This document shows, piece after piece, positions 15,620 to 24,638 of a stretch of 64,000 nucleotides of DNA (position 1 is its first letter; each line of letters begins with the position of its first letter). Position numbers and translations under genes: made by a program. This stretch comes from Marinomonas posidonica IVIA-Po-181 (lineage in GTDB: Bacteria > Pseudomonadota > Gammaproteobacteria > Pseudomonadales > Marinomonadaceae). The notes under the pieces were generated by a model, which saw only the letters and a list, made by a program, of their open reading frames with translations, searched no databases and had not been told where the DNA came from. The DNA lies in the NCBI RefSeq assembly GCF_000214215.1, contig NC_015559.1, positions 1,178,001-1,242,000 of the forward strand, in the 5' to 3' direction.

Positions 15620-16555
15620 TTAAAACTGGAAGCGTTGAATACGACGCTGAATAAAAAACAAGAACAGCATCACACCCACCAAGATAATTAGGAACATCAA
15701 GGTCGCCACCGCCGCGCCCATTGTGCTGCTACCTTGTTGCAACTGAAACCCGAAGAAGGTTCGGTAGAAAAAGGTCCCCAACAGGTCGGTCGAAAAGTTC
15801 GGACCTGCGAGCGCTCCCTTTACCGCATAAATCAGTTCAAAGGCATTAAAATTGGCCACAAAGGTTAAAATCGACACCATCGCAATGGTCGGTAAAATCA
15901 ACGGCAATTTTATGTGGAAAAAGGTTTGCATGGGGCTTGCGCCATCCACGGTACTGGCGTCAATAATGTCATCTGGAATATTCAACAAGGTGGCGTAAAT
16001 CAGCATCATCGGAATGCCAACAAATTGCCAAACGGAAATAAAGCTTAAGGTCACCAGCGCACTGCCTTCTTTGCCCAGCCAGGCATCAAAGTATTGACCT
16101 AAACCTATGCTGTATAAAAACTCTTCCGAAATTCCCCAAATGGGGCTGAGTATCAGTTGCCAAACAAAACCAATGATCACCACAGACAGCATGGTTGGCA
16201 TAAAAATCAGGGTTCGATAACTGCTGGCCAGTCTTAACTTAGGGGAACTCAGCAACACGGCTAATAACAGTCCAATCGGATTCTGTAGCAGCATATGAAA
16301 GGCAAAAAACTGAAGATTATTGGACAATGCATTCCAAAAAGCAGAGGACCAATTCTCATCCGTTACCAAGGTGATAAAATTCTTTAAACCAACAAACTCG
16401 CTTTGCCCTGCCTGTTCCTCATAAAGACTGAGAATCAGGGTGTCGAGAAGAGGGTAAACGCTAAAGGTAAGGTAAATGAGTAAACCTGGCCCAAGAAACC
16501 CCCATAGGTGCCATGGAAAAGGTTTGTGTTCTTTAGTACGTTTGGAAAACATCAT
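15620..16555 (-). CDS. Sugar ABC transporter permease (MalF/UgpA-like)
   Basis: This 311-residue permease has about six transmembrane helices beginning near residue 14. Its EAA-type loop reads IDASTVDGASPMQTFFHIKLP (about 198-218). The LDTLILSLYE motif after the first helix is typical of MalF/UgpA partners. It precedes the second permease by 12 bases, indicating one transcript. A strong hairpin separates it from the binding-protein gene upstream. Confidence 0.93.
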   Translation of the reverse strand: MMFSKRTKEHKPFPWHLWGFLGPGLLIYLTFSVYPLLDTLILSLYEEQAGQSEFVGLKNFITLVTDENWSSAFWNALSNNLQFFAFHMLLQNPIGLLLAVLLSSPKLRLASSYRTLIFMPTMLSVVIIGFVWQLILSPIWGISEEFLYSIGLGQYFDAWLGKEGSALVTLSFISVWQFVGIPMMLIYATLLNIPDDIIDASTVDGASPMQTFFHIKLPLILPTIAMVSILTFVANFNAFELIYAVKGALAGPNFSTDLLGTFFYRTFFGFQLQQGSSTMGAAVATLMFLIILVGVMLFLFFIQRRIQRFQF

Positions 16556-16572
16556 GATTCACTCTCATCAAT

Positions 16573-16617
16573 AAATGACAAGGAGGCGACGTCATTGGTC
16601 GTCTCCTTGTCATTTCA
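16573..16617 (-). promoter_or_regulatory. Intercistronic hairpin between the binding protein and permease genes
   Basis: AAATGACAAGGAGGCGAC (16577-16594) pairs with GTCGTCTCCTTGTCATTT (16600-16617) with one mismatch around a short loop. Such hairpins after solute-binding protein genes usually reduce readthrough or stabilise the upstream message, so that the binding protein is made in excess. There is no strong T-tract, so partial termination or mRNA protection is more likely than full termination. Confidence 0.7.
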
Positions 16618-16639
16618 CAGAACTGCGGCTGATTCAGCC

Positions 16640-16678
16640 ATCTTTCTGTCATCTTTCTATCAGCGATCTTTCTATCAA
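16640..16678. repeat. Short repeats ATCTTTCTnTC
   Basis: Three near-identical 11-base units (ATCTTTCTGTC, ATCTTTCTATC, ATCTTTCTATC) lie between the hairpin and the binding-protein stop. The unit is A/T-biased and its role, if any, is unknown. Confidence 0.5.
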
Positions 16679-16687
16679 GGATTCATG

Positions 16688-17953
16688 TTACTGCTGAGGT
16701 CCGTACCACTGTTCTAATCCTTGTTGAGTTTCAGTGGCCGCTTGCTCTGGTGTCATGGTGCCATTAATGACCTGAGCACTGACGTTCCACAGTTGGTTTT
16801 CCAGATTTGGTGTACCGCGAGAAAGAATCTGATACGAGTTACGAATCGTGGATTCGCACTGTTGGCGCCAACTGATAAAGGTTTGTGCCGCAGGGTCTTT
16901 TATCGCAACACTGTGATTTGACAGTGGGAAGAAGCCAGGCACTGCATTCGCAAACAATTCCCCAAACTCGGCGGAAGCCATCCAATTCAAGAAAATTTTG
17001 GCCGCTTCCTTATGCTTCGAAGCCGTATTAATGCCCATGCCAATGTCTGTGTGGTCACTGATATAGCAGGTGTCACCTTGTTTTAGGACGGGAGGTGGAA
17101 AGGCACCAAATTCAAAGTCCGCCTGATTATTAAAGGTTTGAATATCCCAAGACCCCGCTGGGTAAATGGCGGCCCGACCTAGCGTAAATAAGTTCTGTGA
17201 GTCTGAATATTTCTGGGCTTCAAAACCGCGCCCCAAATAAGGTTTCCATTTTGCTAACTCTTTCCAAGTATCCACATACGCTTGGTCCGTTAGCTTAGCG
17301 GTGCCATCAATCAGACCTTTACGACCGGCTTCTCCTTTCCAGTAATTAGGTCCAATGTTTTGAAAGCCCATTGTCGCCGCTTCCCATTGATCGGCGGTGC
17401 CCATATCCAACGGGGTATAACGACTTTCTGATTTGATTTTGGCCAATACTTTAAAAAACTCGTCTTGTGTTTTTGGCACCGTCAGATTGAGTTCTTCAAA
17501 AATCTCTTTGTTATAAATAAAACCGTGGATCACAGACGCCATTGGCAAGCAGAATTGCTCACGACCATCGTCTGTTACCCAAGCACTTTTCGCCACATCA
17601 GAAAAGTCTTCCAAACCCTTTAAGCCATTTAGCTTTTCAAGGTAACCAGAGTCAAAAAGCTGCAACGAAGCGTCGAAGGGGCGGCAAGTAATGATGTCGC
17701 CAGCTGAGCCTGCTTGGAGCTTTGCCTGTAAGGCGGAATTGTAGTCGGTCGGTGGGGTGGGGGAAAACTGTATCTTGATGTCTGGATGGTGCTTGTTAAA
17801 AGCGGGAATAATGGTATCAGACCATATATTTGCGTCGTCAGTTCTCCAGCTTTCGACATATAAGGTGTCCGAAGCCTGGGCCATGCCAGCCAACAATAAT
17901 GTGGCAAAACAGGCTAGCTTGTAACTAGGTAAAGCGGAACATACTTTTCGCAT
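16688..17953 (-). CDS. Sugar ABC transporter substrate-binding protein
   Basis: This 421-residue periplasmic protein is of the extracellular solute-binding family 1. A signal peptide ends near residue 27 (LLLAGMAQA). The mature part begins with SDTLYVESWRTDDANIW and contains the hinge-type segments typical of carbohydrate binders (LGRAAIYPAGSWDIQ near residue 262). Its ligand is inferred to be GlcNAc or a derived oligosaccharide from the neighbouring genes; it is not shown by the sequence. The gene is divergent from nagB. Confidence 0.9.
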   Translation of the reverse strand: MRKVCSALPSYKLACFATLLLAGMAQASDTLYVESWRTDDANIWSDTIIPAFNKHHPDIKIQFSPTPPTDYNSALQAKLQAGSAGDIITCRPFDASLQLFDSGYLEKLNGLKGLEDFSDVAKSAWVTDDGREQFCLPMASVIHGFIYNKEIFEELNLTVPKTQDEFFKVLAKIKSESRYTPLDMGTADQWEAATMGFQNIGPNYWKGEAGRKGLIDGTAKLTDQAYVDTWKELAKWKPYLGRGFEAQKYSDSQNLFTLGRAAIYPAGSWDIQTFNNQADFEFGAFPPPVLKQGDTCYISDHTDIGMGINTASKHKEAAKIFLNWMASAEFGELFANAVPGFFPLSNHSVAIKDPAAQTFISWRQQCESTIRNSYQILSRGTPNLENQLWNVSAQVINGTMTPEQAATETQQGLEQWYGPQQ

Positions 17954-18145
17954 GATAACTCTCCGATTGTGTTTTGTTGTTCTCTTAGTGTCATTTTCGT
18001 CATTGGTATTTCTTAGGTATTGTTATTTTTTCAAGATATCGCCAATAATGGGCAAATGTCAAACCAAAATAATCAGGTGATGCATTTCGTTTTGCACTTT
18101 TGGTTTTTTTGGTATTAAATTGGTTTTATTTTTCGGAATTGACTT
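17954..18145. promoter_or_regulatory. Divergent promoter region of the amino-sugar locus with candidate GntR half-sites
   Basis: This 192-base region separates the leftward ABC transporter genes from rightward nagB. TTGGTATT occurs twice (18003-18010 and 18109-18116), one copy near each gene start. It resembles the left half of NagR-type operators (TTGGTAT...). A 9-base inverted repeat AAACCAAAA (18061-18069) / TTTTGGTTT (18098-18106) lies between them. Binding by the GntR protein at 12790 is inference. Confidence 0.45.
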
Positions 18146-18931
18146 ATGCGAGTTATCATTCTTGATACTGCCAATCAGGTGGCTCAGTATGCCGCTGACC
18201 TTCTATTAGAGACGGTGCGCAAAAAAAGCCGACCTGTTTTAGGGTTGGCCACAGGTTCTACCCCCATTAGCACCTATCAGCAGGTCATTAATGCCGTTCA
18301 AGCAGGTCAGGCTTCCTTTAAAAACACCACCACCTTCAATTTGGATGAATACATTGGTATTGATGACACTCATCCGCAAAGCTATCGTCATTTTATGAAG
18401 CATTACCTTTTCAATCATATTGATATCGACTTAGCCAACACCCACCTTCCTATGGCGGCGTCACTTGATGAAACGCGATTAGTGGAAAACGCTCAAGATT
18501 ACGAAAACGCCATTCAAGAGGCTGGCGGGATTGATTTACAACTGCTTGGGATTGGCGAAAATGGCCACATTGGTTTTAATGAGCCTACTTCCAGTCTGCG
18601 TTCTCGCACCCGAATTAAATCTTTGTCGGAATCCACCATCGAAGCCAATAAGCGCTTCTTTGCCGATGGTGAATATCAACCCCACCTCGCTTTAACCATG
18701 GGCATTGAAACCATTCTAGAAAGCAAACACATCTTATTGCTGGCGACAGGTCATAAAAAAGCCGCTGCTGTAAAAGCCATGGTAGAAGGCCCACTCACCG
18801 CCATGTGTCCAGCCAGTGCATTACAGCAACACGCCAAGGCTTGCTTGGTACTCGATCAAGATGCCGCCGCTCAATTGTCATTAAAAGATTATTATGTCTG
18901 GTGTGAGAAACAACGTCAGGAGCTGACATAA
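18146..18931 (+). CDS. nagB: Glucosamine-6-phosphate deaminase
   Basis: NagB converts GlcN-6-P to fructose-6-P and ammonia, the last step of amino-sugar catabolism. The 261-residue length is normal. The phosphate-binding LGLATGSTPIS (about 33-43), the catalytic-region NLDEYIG (about 66-72) and the GIGENGHIGFNEP loop (about 133-145) are the family signatures. It heads a nagB-kinase-nagA operon; the kinase starts 10 bases after its stop. ATG 18146 lies after a T-rich leader with only a weak ribosome site. Confidence 0.96.
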   Translation: MRVIILDTANQVAQYAADLLLETVRKKSRPVLGLATGSTPISTYQQVINAVQAGQASFKNTTTFNLDEYIGIDDTHPQSYRHFMKHYLFNHIDIDLANTHLPMAASLDETRLVENAQDYENAIQEAGGIDLQLLGIGENGHIGFNEPTSSLRSRTRIKSLSESTIEANKRFFADGEYQPHLALTMGIETILESKHILLLATGHKKAAAVKAMVEGPLTAMCPASALQQHAKACLVLDQDAAAQLSLKDYYVWCEKQRQELT

Positions 18932-18941
18932 GGAGATGCAA

Positions 18942-19823
18942 ATGAAACAGTTTTATCTGGGCGTGGATGGGGGCGGGACGTTCTGTCGAGCCCGTCTGGT
19001 CGACCACAATGGACAGGTCTTAGGAGAGGCGGTGGGAGGTTCTGGCAATCCAAGAACCGGAATCGAAAGCGCTTGGCAAAATATTCTTGAAGCCTGCTTT
19101 GAAGCGTGCAAGCAAGGGCACATTGACATAGAAGATTATCCAAATATTTCGATTGGTCTGGGGTTGGCTGGAGTCAATCAAGCATTAGAGCAAGAGCTCA
19201 TCTTATCTCAACATTCTCCGTTTGGCCGTTGTTACCTACTGACCGATGCGCATGCGGCCTGTTTAGGGGCGTTTGATGGCGAAAACGGCGGTTTGATGAT
19301 CGTCGGTACGGGCAGCTGTGGTGTTGTTTATATTGACAAGAAATTCGATATTGTTGGGGGATGGGGGTTTCCGCTTTCGGATCAGGGCAGTGGCGCACGA
19401 ATTGGCTTGAGTGCATTAGAGTACTCTCTTGCGGCCTTGAGTGGCGTCTTGCCTGAGTCGGCTCTCACCCAATCCATTAATCGCGACTTTGGTCACCGCC
19501 CTGAACAATATGTGCAATTTCAAAACCACTCTCCCTTGCCTAAAGAGTTCGGTACATTCGCCATTAAAGTCTTTGATTTTGCCGAATCTGGTGACCCAAT
19601 CGCTTTACGAATTATCTCAGAACAAGCGCAATGGATAAGCCAATACCTAACCTGCTTAATCCACAAAGGCGCACAGAGCATTGCCTTAGTGGGGGGCGTC
19701 TCTGAGGCAATAGCGCCTTATTTGCCCGATGACATACAAGCCTATTTACGTCCACCACAAGGCGACGCTATGGATGGTGCCATTAAAATGGCAAAAGAAC
19801 AGATTGGGAGAACGTCTTTATGA
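18942..19823 (+). CDS. N-acetylglucosamine or glucosamine kinase (BadF/BadG/BcrA ATPase family)
   Basis: This 293-residue kinase begins MKQFYLGVDGGGTFCRARLVD, the phosphate-1 motif of the BadF/BadG family. TDAHAACLGAFDGENGGLMIVGTGS gives the phosphate-2 region with its Asp, and the adenosine motif ALVGGVS lies near the C-terminus. The family includes the glucosamine kinase of Vibrio and GlcNAc kinases. Here it would phosphorylate imported GlcNAc or GlcN to feed NagA and NagB. AAGGAG ends six bases before ATG 18942, so the ATG at 18936 is not the start. Its last codon overlaps the nagA start. Confidence 0.88.
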   Translation: MKQFYLGVDGGGTFCRARLVDHNGQVLGEAVGGSGNPRTGIESAWQNILEACFEACKQGHIDIEDYPNISIGLGLAGVNQALEQELILSQHSPFGRCYLLTDAHAACLGAFDGENGGLMIVGTGSCGVVYIDKKFDIVGGWGFPLSDQGSGARIGLSALEYSLAALSGVLPESALTQSINRDFGHRPEQYVQFQNHSPLPKEFGTFAIKVFDFAESGDPIALRIISEQAQWISQYLTCLIHKGAQSIALVGGVSEAIAPYLPDDIQAYLRPPQGDAMDGAIKMAKEQIGRTSL

Positions 19824-20965
19824 CAGTACTGAAGGTGAAGCGTCTATTTGATGGTGAACAATGGCTTAACCACCAGCAAGTTACGATAGAAAACGGTAAA
19901 ATTCAGGATATTACCCCCATTGATTATCCCCAGTTAGCAACGCAACTCATTGACATACTGGCCCCAGGGTTTATTGATGTCCATGTGAACGGCGGCGGGG
20001 ACGTTCTGTTTAACCATACGCCCACTCTGGATGCCTTAAAGGTGATCGTCAAAAACCATGCTCAATTTGGCACGGTCGCCATGATGCCAACGTTAATTTC
20101 CGATGACTATGACGTCATGTCACAAGCTCATGACGCTGTGTGCGAGGCATTACAACAGGGTTTGGCGGGTATAATTGGTTTACATTATGAAGGGCCTTAT
20201 CTGAACCCGATTCGAAAAGGCGTGCATAACGAAGACAAGCTTCGTATGCCAAACGAAGAAAAGCTGTTCAAAATACTCGATGTCGCGAACCATGGCAAAC
20301 TCATGGTCACCTTAGCGCCAGAGCAAGTCCCCGATGGCTTTATTGAAAAACTGGTTAAACAACACGCCATTGTTTGCATTGGGCACTCCGCCGCTACCTA
20401 CGATGAAGCGATCAGGGCAGTCCATTGTGGTGCACGTGGCTTTACGCATCTCTTTAATGCCATGACGCCCCTGACAAGTAGAGAACCTGGGGTGGTTGGG
20501 GCAGCCTTGCAAAACCAATATAAGACTTGGTGCGGACTGATTGCCGACGGACATCATGTGCACCCTGCGACCATGAATATCGCTATGCAAGCCAAAGGCT
20601 GTGAACACATAATGCTGGTCACAGATGCCATACAAAGCGTTGGTTCCAGCAAGTCCGAACTGCCATTTTTAGGTCAAAAAATACATCGTAAAAATGGTAA
20701 GGTGACCACCGCCGACGGCACCTTAGCTGGGTCAGATCTGGACATGGCCAGTGCCGTTAGAAATACCATACAATTGATTAAACGAACCCCTCAAGAAGCT
20801 TTCCAAATGGCCTCCTTACGACCCGCGCAGTTTTTAGGTCTCGACCATCAACTTGGTCGTATTAAAGTCGGCTACCAAGCCAGCTTGGTTGCGCTTAACC
20901 AAGACTATTATGTCACCCAGACTTGGATCGACGGCCACCCCATGTTGGAGCCAAAAACGCACTAA
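19820..20965 (+). CDS. nagA: N-acetylglucosamine-6-phosphate deacetylase
   Basis: NagA removes the acetyl group of GlcNAc-6-P, giving GlcN-6-P for NagB. The 381-residue protein shows the family order: IDVHVNGGGDVLF near residue 51, the metal-ligand Glu in LHYEGPYLNP near residue 120, His pairs in IGHSAATYDE and GFTHLFNAM (about 186-215), and the catalytic Asp in LVTDAIQSVG near residue 270. It overlaps the kinase gene by four bases (ATGA). Since a kinase rather than a PTS feeds the pathway, substrate entry is through the ABC transporter. Confidence 0.95.
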   Translation: MTVLKVKRLFDGEQWLNHQQVTIENGKIQDITPIDYPQLATQLIDILAPGFIDVHVNGGGDVLFNHTPTLDALKVIVKNHAQFGTVAMMPTLISDDYDVMSQAHDAVCEALQQGLAGIIGLHYEGPYLNPIRKGVHNEDKLRMPNEEKLFKILDVANHGKLMVTLAPEQVPDGFIEKLVKQHAIVCIGHSAATYDEAIRAVHCGARGFTHLFNAMTPLTSREPGVVGAALQNQYKTWCGLIADGHHVHPATMNIAMQAKGCEHIMLVTDAIQSVGSSKSELPFLGQKIHRKNGKVTTADGTLAGSDLDMASAVRNTIQLIKRTPQEAFQMASLRPAQFLGLDHQLGRIKVGYQASLVALNQDYYVTQTWIDGHPMLEPKTH

Positions 20966-21171
20966 TAAGAATCACAACGCCACTTTTTTGGTGATCTAGC
21001 ATGCATGTTTACTAAGCTTCTATCCTATGGATAACGCCAGCAAACCATGTGATGTTTGATGGCTATTTTTCTAACCTCTCTCCATCAGAATGGGCATGAA
21101 TATTGCGTTAGGTTAATGAGTTACTTGAGTTACTCAATCGTATGTTCATCATCCGCTGTAGAGGTCATAAC

Positions 21172-22980
21172 ATGTTAAATAGATTATTTAAAAAACAGAA
21201 AACACCTCATTTCGCTATTGACGATAGTCGCCTAAATGACATTTCAGAAGATCAATATTCTGCAACGACTCAACAGAATAATCCTCTTGAGAATTTTTCT
21301 CACGGCGTTTCTAGTGCACTAAACTTTCTGCAAAATTTACTCAGATTTGCCAGCACAGCAGGGGAAGCCCAAGACAGTTTAATGCGGGAAATAGACGTTC
21401 GTTCTCATAATTTACGCACTGGGTTGAGTCAAACACGTCAAGAAATTGAAGCCAGCACCAAGAGTGCTAGCCAAATTAAAGAGAATACTCGACAGTCGGT
21501 TGAGCAAAGAACCCTTGCCATCAGTAATGAACTGGCTCGCATTAGTAATGAATTGGACGCCAAAGCCGAAGGCGCGACAAAAGTTTTGAACAATATCGAA
21601 GACATAGGGAAAGGCATTCAACTGCTTGCTCTCAATGCGACCATTGAAGCCGCACGTGCAGGGGATCATGGACGAGGGTTTGCGGTCGTTGCGAAAGAGG
21701 TTGGTGAACTTGCCAAAAAAACCATGGCACAAACCAATGAAGCCGTCAAACTGATCGACTTATCCAGTATGACTCAGTCACTCCAACAAACGATGAACAC
21801 AGTTGATCAGGAACTCAGAACTCTGGATGTGGAAATTGCGTCTTCCCTATCTGACATTCAAACGCGTTTTACTCAAATGTCTGATCGTCTAGAAACCATC
21901 AGTGGACACAATTCAGTGGTATTTGAATTACTCGAAGCCAGTAAAGAATCGTCAAATCGAACCATCAATAAGGTGGGGTGGGCTTCTGATATAACGCAAT
22001 CTCTAGACTCATACCTTACCCTTGAGGGTGACTTGATAGAAGATGGCATTAACCAATTTTTAAAAGCCAATCATGTTTACAACACGCCTTCCTTTGATAA
22101 ATTAGCGGAAATTAAAAAGCGTGGCGTCATTTACGTTGCCGTTGATCCTGCGTTGGTAGGGGTGACATTTCGTCGTTCTCCTAATGGTGCTATTCAAGGT
22201 ATGGATGCAGAGTATGCCAGAGCCTTTGCGGATTGGTTGGGGGTCAAATGTGAATTCATAGAACATCCTTGGGATCTACTAACCGAATTGTTATTCGCAG
22301 GAAAAGAAAAAGGCCAACCAAATGTGGATGTGGTGTGGTGCGCGATACCACCCAGTGATTTTTATCAAGGCATTGCCTTTTCAGACACTTACACCTATCT
22401 CAAGTTTGTTTTATGTCGACAAGCCAATGACACCTCAATCAAACATCTGTCTGATTTAGAAGGCAAGGTACTGGGGGTGATCAATGATCCGGCCGCCTTA
22501 ACCACTTTGGAAGAACAGGGTTTTCGCTGGGCAGAAAATGAGCACAAACCTGGTGGCAAGATAAGATTGTCGAATCTCATTGCTTATGGCGACATATCAA
22601 GGATTCATGATGCTTTAGCCGATGGTTCGATTGATGCTTTCGCATCCGATCATCCTATATTTCATTGGGCGTCGGTCAACCCAGCCAGTCCTTGGCATAA
22701 CAAGATAGAGGTGATTGACAGCATCTTGCCTGAGCCGTTTTACTATTCTGCGGTGGTCTCAGCCGAACCTTCTTCTTATCACTTATTAAAAGCCATCAAT
22801 GACTTTATAGAGGAATTTAAACAAACGCCTCAGCGCTTGAAAATTGAAAACGAATGGCAAGGAGAGGTGATTGATCACACTCTGAGTTATCGTGATGAAA
22901 TGGGCAACCTAAAGGGCATTGATGAGTTGCAAGCTCTTTACTTAGAGCATCAACAAAAATATGCCCTGATTGAAGCCTGA
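21172..22980 (+). CDS. Soluble chemoreceptor-like protein with C-terminal solute-binding (SBP family 3) domain
   Basis: A 602-residue protein with no signal peptide or transmembrane helix. Residues 40-290 are coiled-coil, with the chemoreceptor hairpin tip [20 protein letters not shown] at about 151-170, the region that docks CheA and CheW. Residues 316-570 resemble amino-acid-type periplasmic binding proteins ([43 protein letters not shown]). A cytoplasmic binding domain joined C-terminal to a soluble receptor is unusual. The start at 21172 is chosen for GAGGT six bases upstream. It is 200 bases past nagA, with a terminator hairpin after it. Confidence 0.85.
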   Translation: MLNRLFKKQKTPHFAIDDSRLNDISEDQYSATTQQNNPLENFSHGVSSALNFLQNLLRFASTAGEAQDSLMREIDVRSHNLRTGLSQTRQEIEASTKSASQIKENTRQSVEQRTLAISNELARISNELDAKAEGATKVLNNIEDIGKGIQLLALNATIEAARAGDHGRGFAVVAKEVGELAKKTMAQTNEAVKLIDLSSMTQSLQQTMNTVDQELRTLDVEIASSLSDIQTRFTQMSDRLETISGHNSVVFELLEASKESSNRTINKVGWASDITQSLDSYLTLEGDLIEDGINQFLKANHVYNTPSFDKLAEIKKRGVIYVAVDPALVGVTFRRSPNGAIQGMDAEYARAFADWLGVKCEFIEHPWDLLTELLFAGKEKGQPNVDVVWCAIPPSDFYQGIAFSDTYTYLKFVLCRQANDTSIKHLSDLEGKVLGVINDPAALTTLEEQGFRWAENEHKPGGKIRLSNLIAYGDISRIHDALADGSIDAFASDHPIFHWASVNPASPWHNKIEVIDSILPEPFYYSAVVSAEPSSYHLLKAINDFIEEFKQTPQRLKIENEWQGEVIDHTLSYRDEMGNLKGIDELQALYLEHQQKYALIEA

Positions 22981-22992
22981 CGTTTTATGGTG

Positions 22993-23048
22993 AAAAGGCC
23001 AAATAAGAACCTATAAAGAAACCTTCTTTTGGCTTATTTCAGCCTTTT
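22993..23048 (+). terminator. Terminator-like hairpin after the soluble receptor gene
   Basis: AAAAGGCCAAATAAG (22994-23008) and CTTATTTCAGCCTTTT (23033-23048) form a long stem with one bulge around a 24-base loop that may fold further. The T-run in the right arm supports termination. Confidence 0.6.
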
Positions 23049-23409
23049 GGTTTTCATATAACCATTGGCTTTGTTGAATGCATGACAGTCTTCTTTTACA
23101 TAGAGGGTTATTCATGTTTTCAGAAAGGCACTTTTTTATGTTCTTAGTGGCATTCATGGTGGATCATGGCGAGATGCGTTACCTTAAAATGCTTAATAAG
23201 AGCAAATTAGACTGACAAGTAAGCCGTTATCTACTGTTTTTTTTGAGTCCTATAGGTGACAATTTTTCAATAAAAAATCGAGTTTTCGCGTTTTAAAAGA
23301 AGGTTTGTTCTCATGAAAAAGAGCTGGAACTTGCCGTTCCAATACGGGTTAAGGTTGGCATGATTACGCAGCTTGAGTTTTACACCATGTTAGTCTGTTA
23401 CGAGGGTTT
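23049..23409. other. Gene-poor interval before a GNAT gene
   Basis: No convincing gene. A 33-codon ATG frame at 23114-23215 (MFSERHFFMFLVAFMVDHG) and a 16-codon frame at 23314 (MKKSWNLPFQYGLRLA) each have a possible purine-rich ribosome site, but nothing else supports them. The interval is AT-rich. Confidence 0.35.
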
Positions 23410-23862
23410 ATGACGGTTTCGCTTTTGGTTGACTTTCCCAATGAAGTGCCTGTTGTTGCAAAGTGGTACTTCGATGAATGGGCTCATGTGGACGAAGATG
23501 CCACATTGGAAAGTGTTATTCAAAAATTGTCATTAAGCCTAAACAAAGCGTCCTTGCCTTTGGCTTTTGTTTCGCATCTGGAAAATAAGCTCGTTGGAGC
23601 TGGTGAGATAAAACAGCGAGCATTGCCTGAATATGTTGGTTGTCATTATTGGTTGGATGGTATTTATGTACCGCCCGATCATAGAGGAAAAGGTGTGGCA
23701 AAAGGCTTGATTGAGTTTGCACTCTATGTCGCAAAAACCATGCAATTACCATCCTTATATTTAAGGTGTTTAGAGCATAATGTTGCACTCTACCAAAAGC
23801 ATGGTTTTCAAGTCGTAGGAGAGGCGCAGAATAAATACATCATGGCGATTCAATTCTCTTGA
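23410..23862 (+). CDS. GNAT family N-acetyltransferase
   Basis: This 150-residue acetyltransferase has motif A as VPPDHRGKGVAKGLIEFAL (about 92-110) and a C-terminal NVALYQKHGFQVVGE that fits the last helix-strand unit. The start region PNEVPVVAKWYFDEW is characteristic of one small predicted-GNAT group. The substrate is unknown. ATG 23410 follows ACGAGGG. Confidence 0.88.
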   Translation: MTVSLLVDFPNEVPVVAKWYFDEWAHVDEDATLESVIQKLSLSLNKASLPLAFVSHLENKLVGAGEIKQRALPEYVGCHYWLDGIYVPPDHRGKGVAKGLIEFALYVAKTMQLPSLYLRCLEHNVALYQKHGFQVVGEAQNKYIMAIQFS

Positions 23863-23912
23863 AGTATGTCTCTAGTGACCAAAGCACTCATCATAAAAGT
23901 TCAAAACGCCTG

Positions 23913-24560
23913 CTAATCCAACAACACGCCATACAGAATGCCTGTTCCTAAGAGGCAAAAGAGCACACCGCACAGTAAATCTATGTATCGACTGAGCCGT
24001 CCTAATAGGACCTGACTGGTTGGCTTGGTGAGCAGCCAAGCCAAGGCACTGAACCAGCCGAGTGACAATCCCCCAATAATCAGCAACGCCGTGCCTTTAC
24101 CTGTCCAAGACATGCTGGCAGGGATTAAGCTGGACATCAAGCTGATGAAAAACACTAATGCTTTTGGGTTGAATAGGTTGGTCAATAACCCCTTAGAAAA
24201 AGCCTGATGCTTTTGATTTAACAAGGCTTTGTTCTGCGTCTGAACCAAGTTGCTTGCTCGCTGCCAGTTTTGGTAACTGCTGATTAACGCGCCGCCACCC
24301 AGATACAAAAGATAAGCGCCACCTAAACATTGCAAAAAGCGAAATAGGGTGGGCTGCTGGTGAACCAATAAACTGATGCCTGTGATACTCAATACGGCGT
24401 GAGTCAAAATGCCCAGTGATAGGCCAAGAGCAATGTAAAAGCCGGTTTGACGACCATAGCGCGAAGCGTTTTGTACCACTAAGGCGAAGTCTGGCCCAGG
24501 GCTGATCAAAGCAACAAAGTGCACCAATGCAAGTGTTAGTAAGATGGATGGCTCGTTCAT
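23913..24560 (-). CDS. LysE/RhtB family amino-acid exporter
   Basis: An inner-membrane exporter of about 215 residues with six predicted helices, beginning MNEPSILLTLALVHFVALISP. The family signature ISPGPDFALV (about 18-27) is clear. Substrates of relatives are basic or neutral amino acids and homoserine lactones; none can be assigned here. I choose the ATG at 24560, where the sequence aligns with the family start, over an in-frame ATG at 24638. It lies directly downstream of the AraC gene on the same strand, so that regulator may control it. Confidence 0.9.
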   Translation of the reverse strand: MNEPSILLTLALVHFVALISPGPDFALVVQNASRYGRQTGFYIALGLSLGILTHAVLSITGISLLVHQQPTLFRFLQCLGGAYLLYLGGGALISSYQNWQRASNLVQTQNKALLNQKHQAFSKGLLTNLFNPKALVFFISLMSSLIPASMSWTGKGTALLIIGGLSLGWFSALAWLLTKPTSQVLLGRLSRYIDLLCGVLFCLLGTGILYGVLLD

Positions 24561-24638
24561 TATGTTCTCTACTGTTTTCAACAAGAAGGTGCTGATTATC
24601 GCCACCCTTTCTGTATTGGGCTTGTAAAATAATGACAT

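Noticed and set aside
23114-23215. A 33-codon small protein gene
   Set aside because: Only a weak purine-rich site supports it, with no recognisable features, so I left it as a note on the interval.
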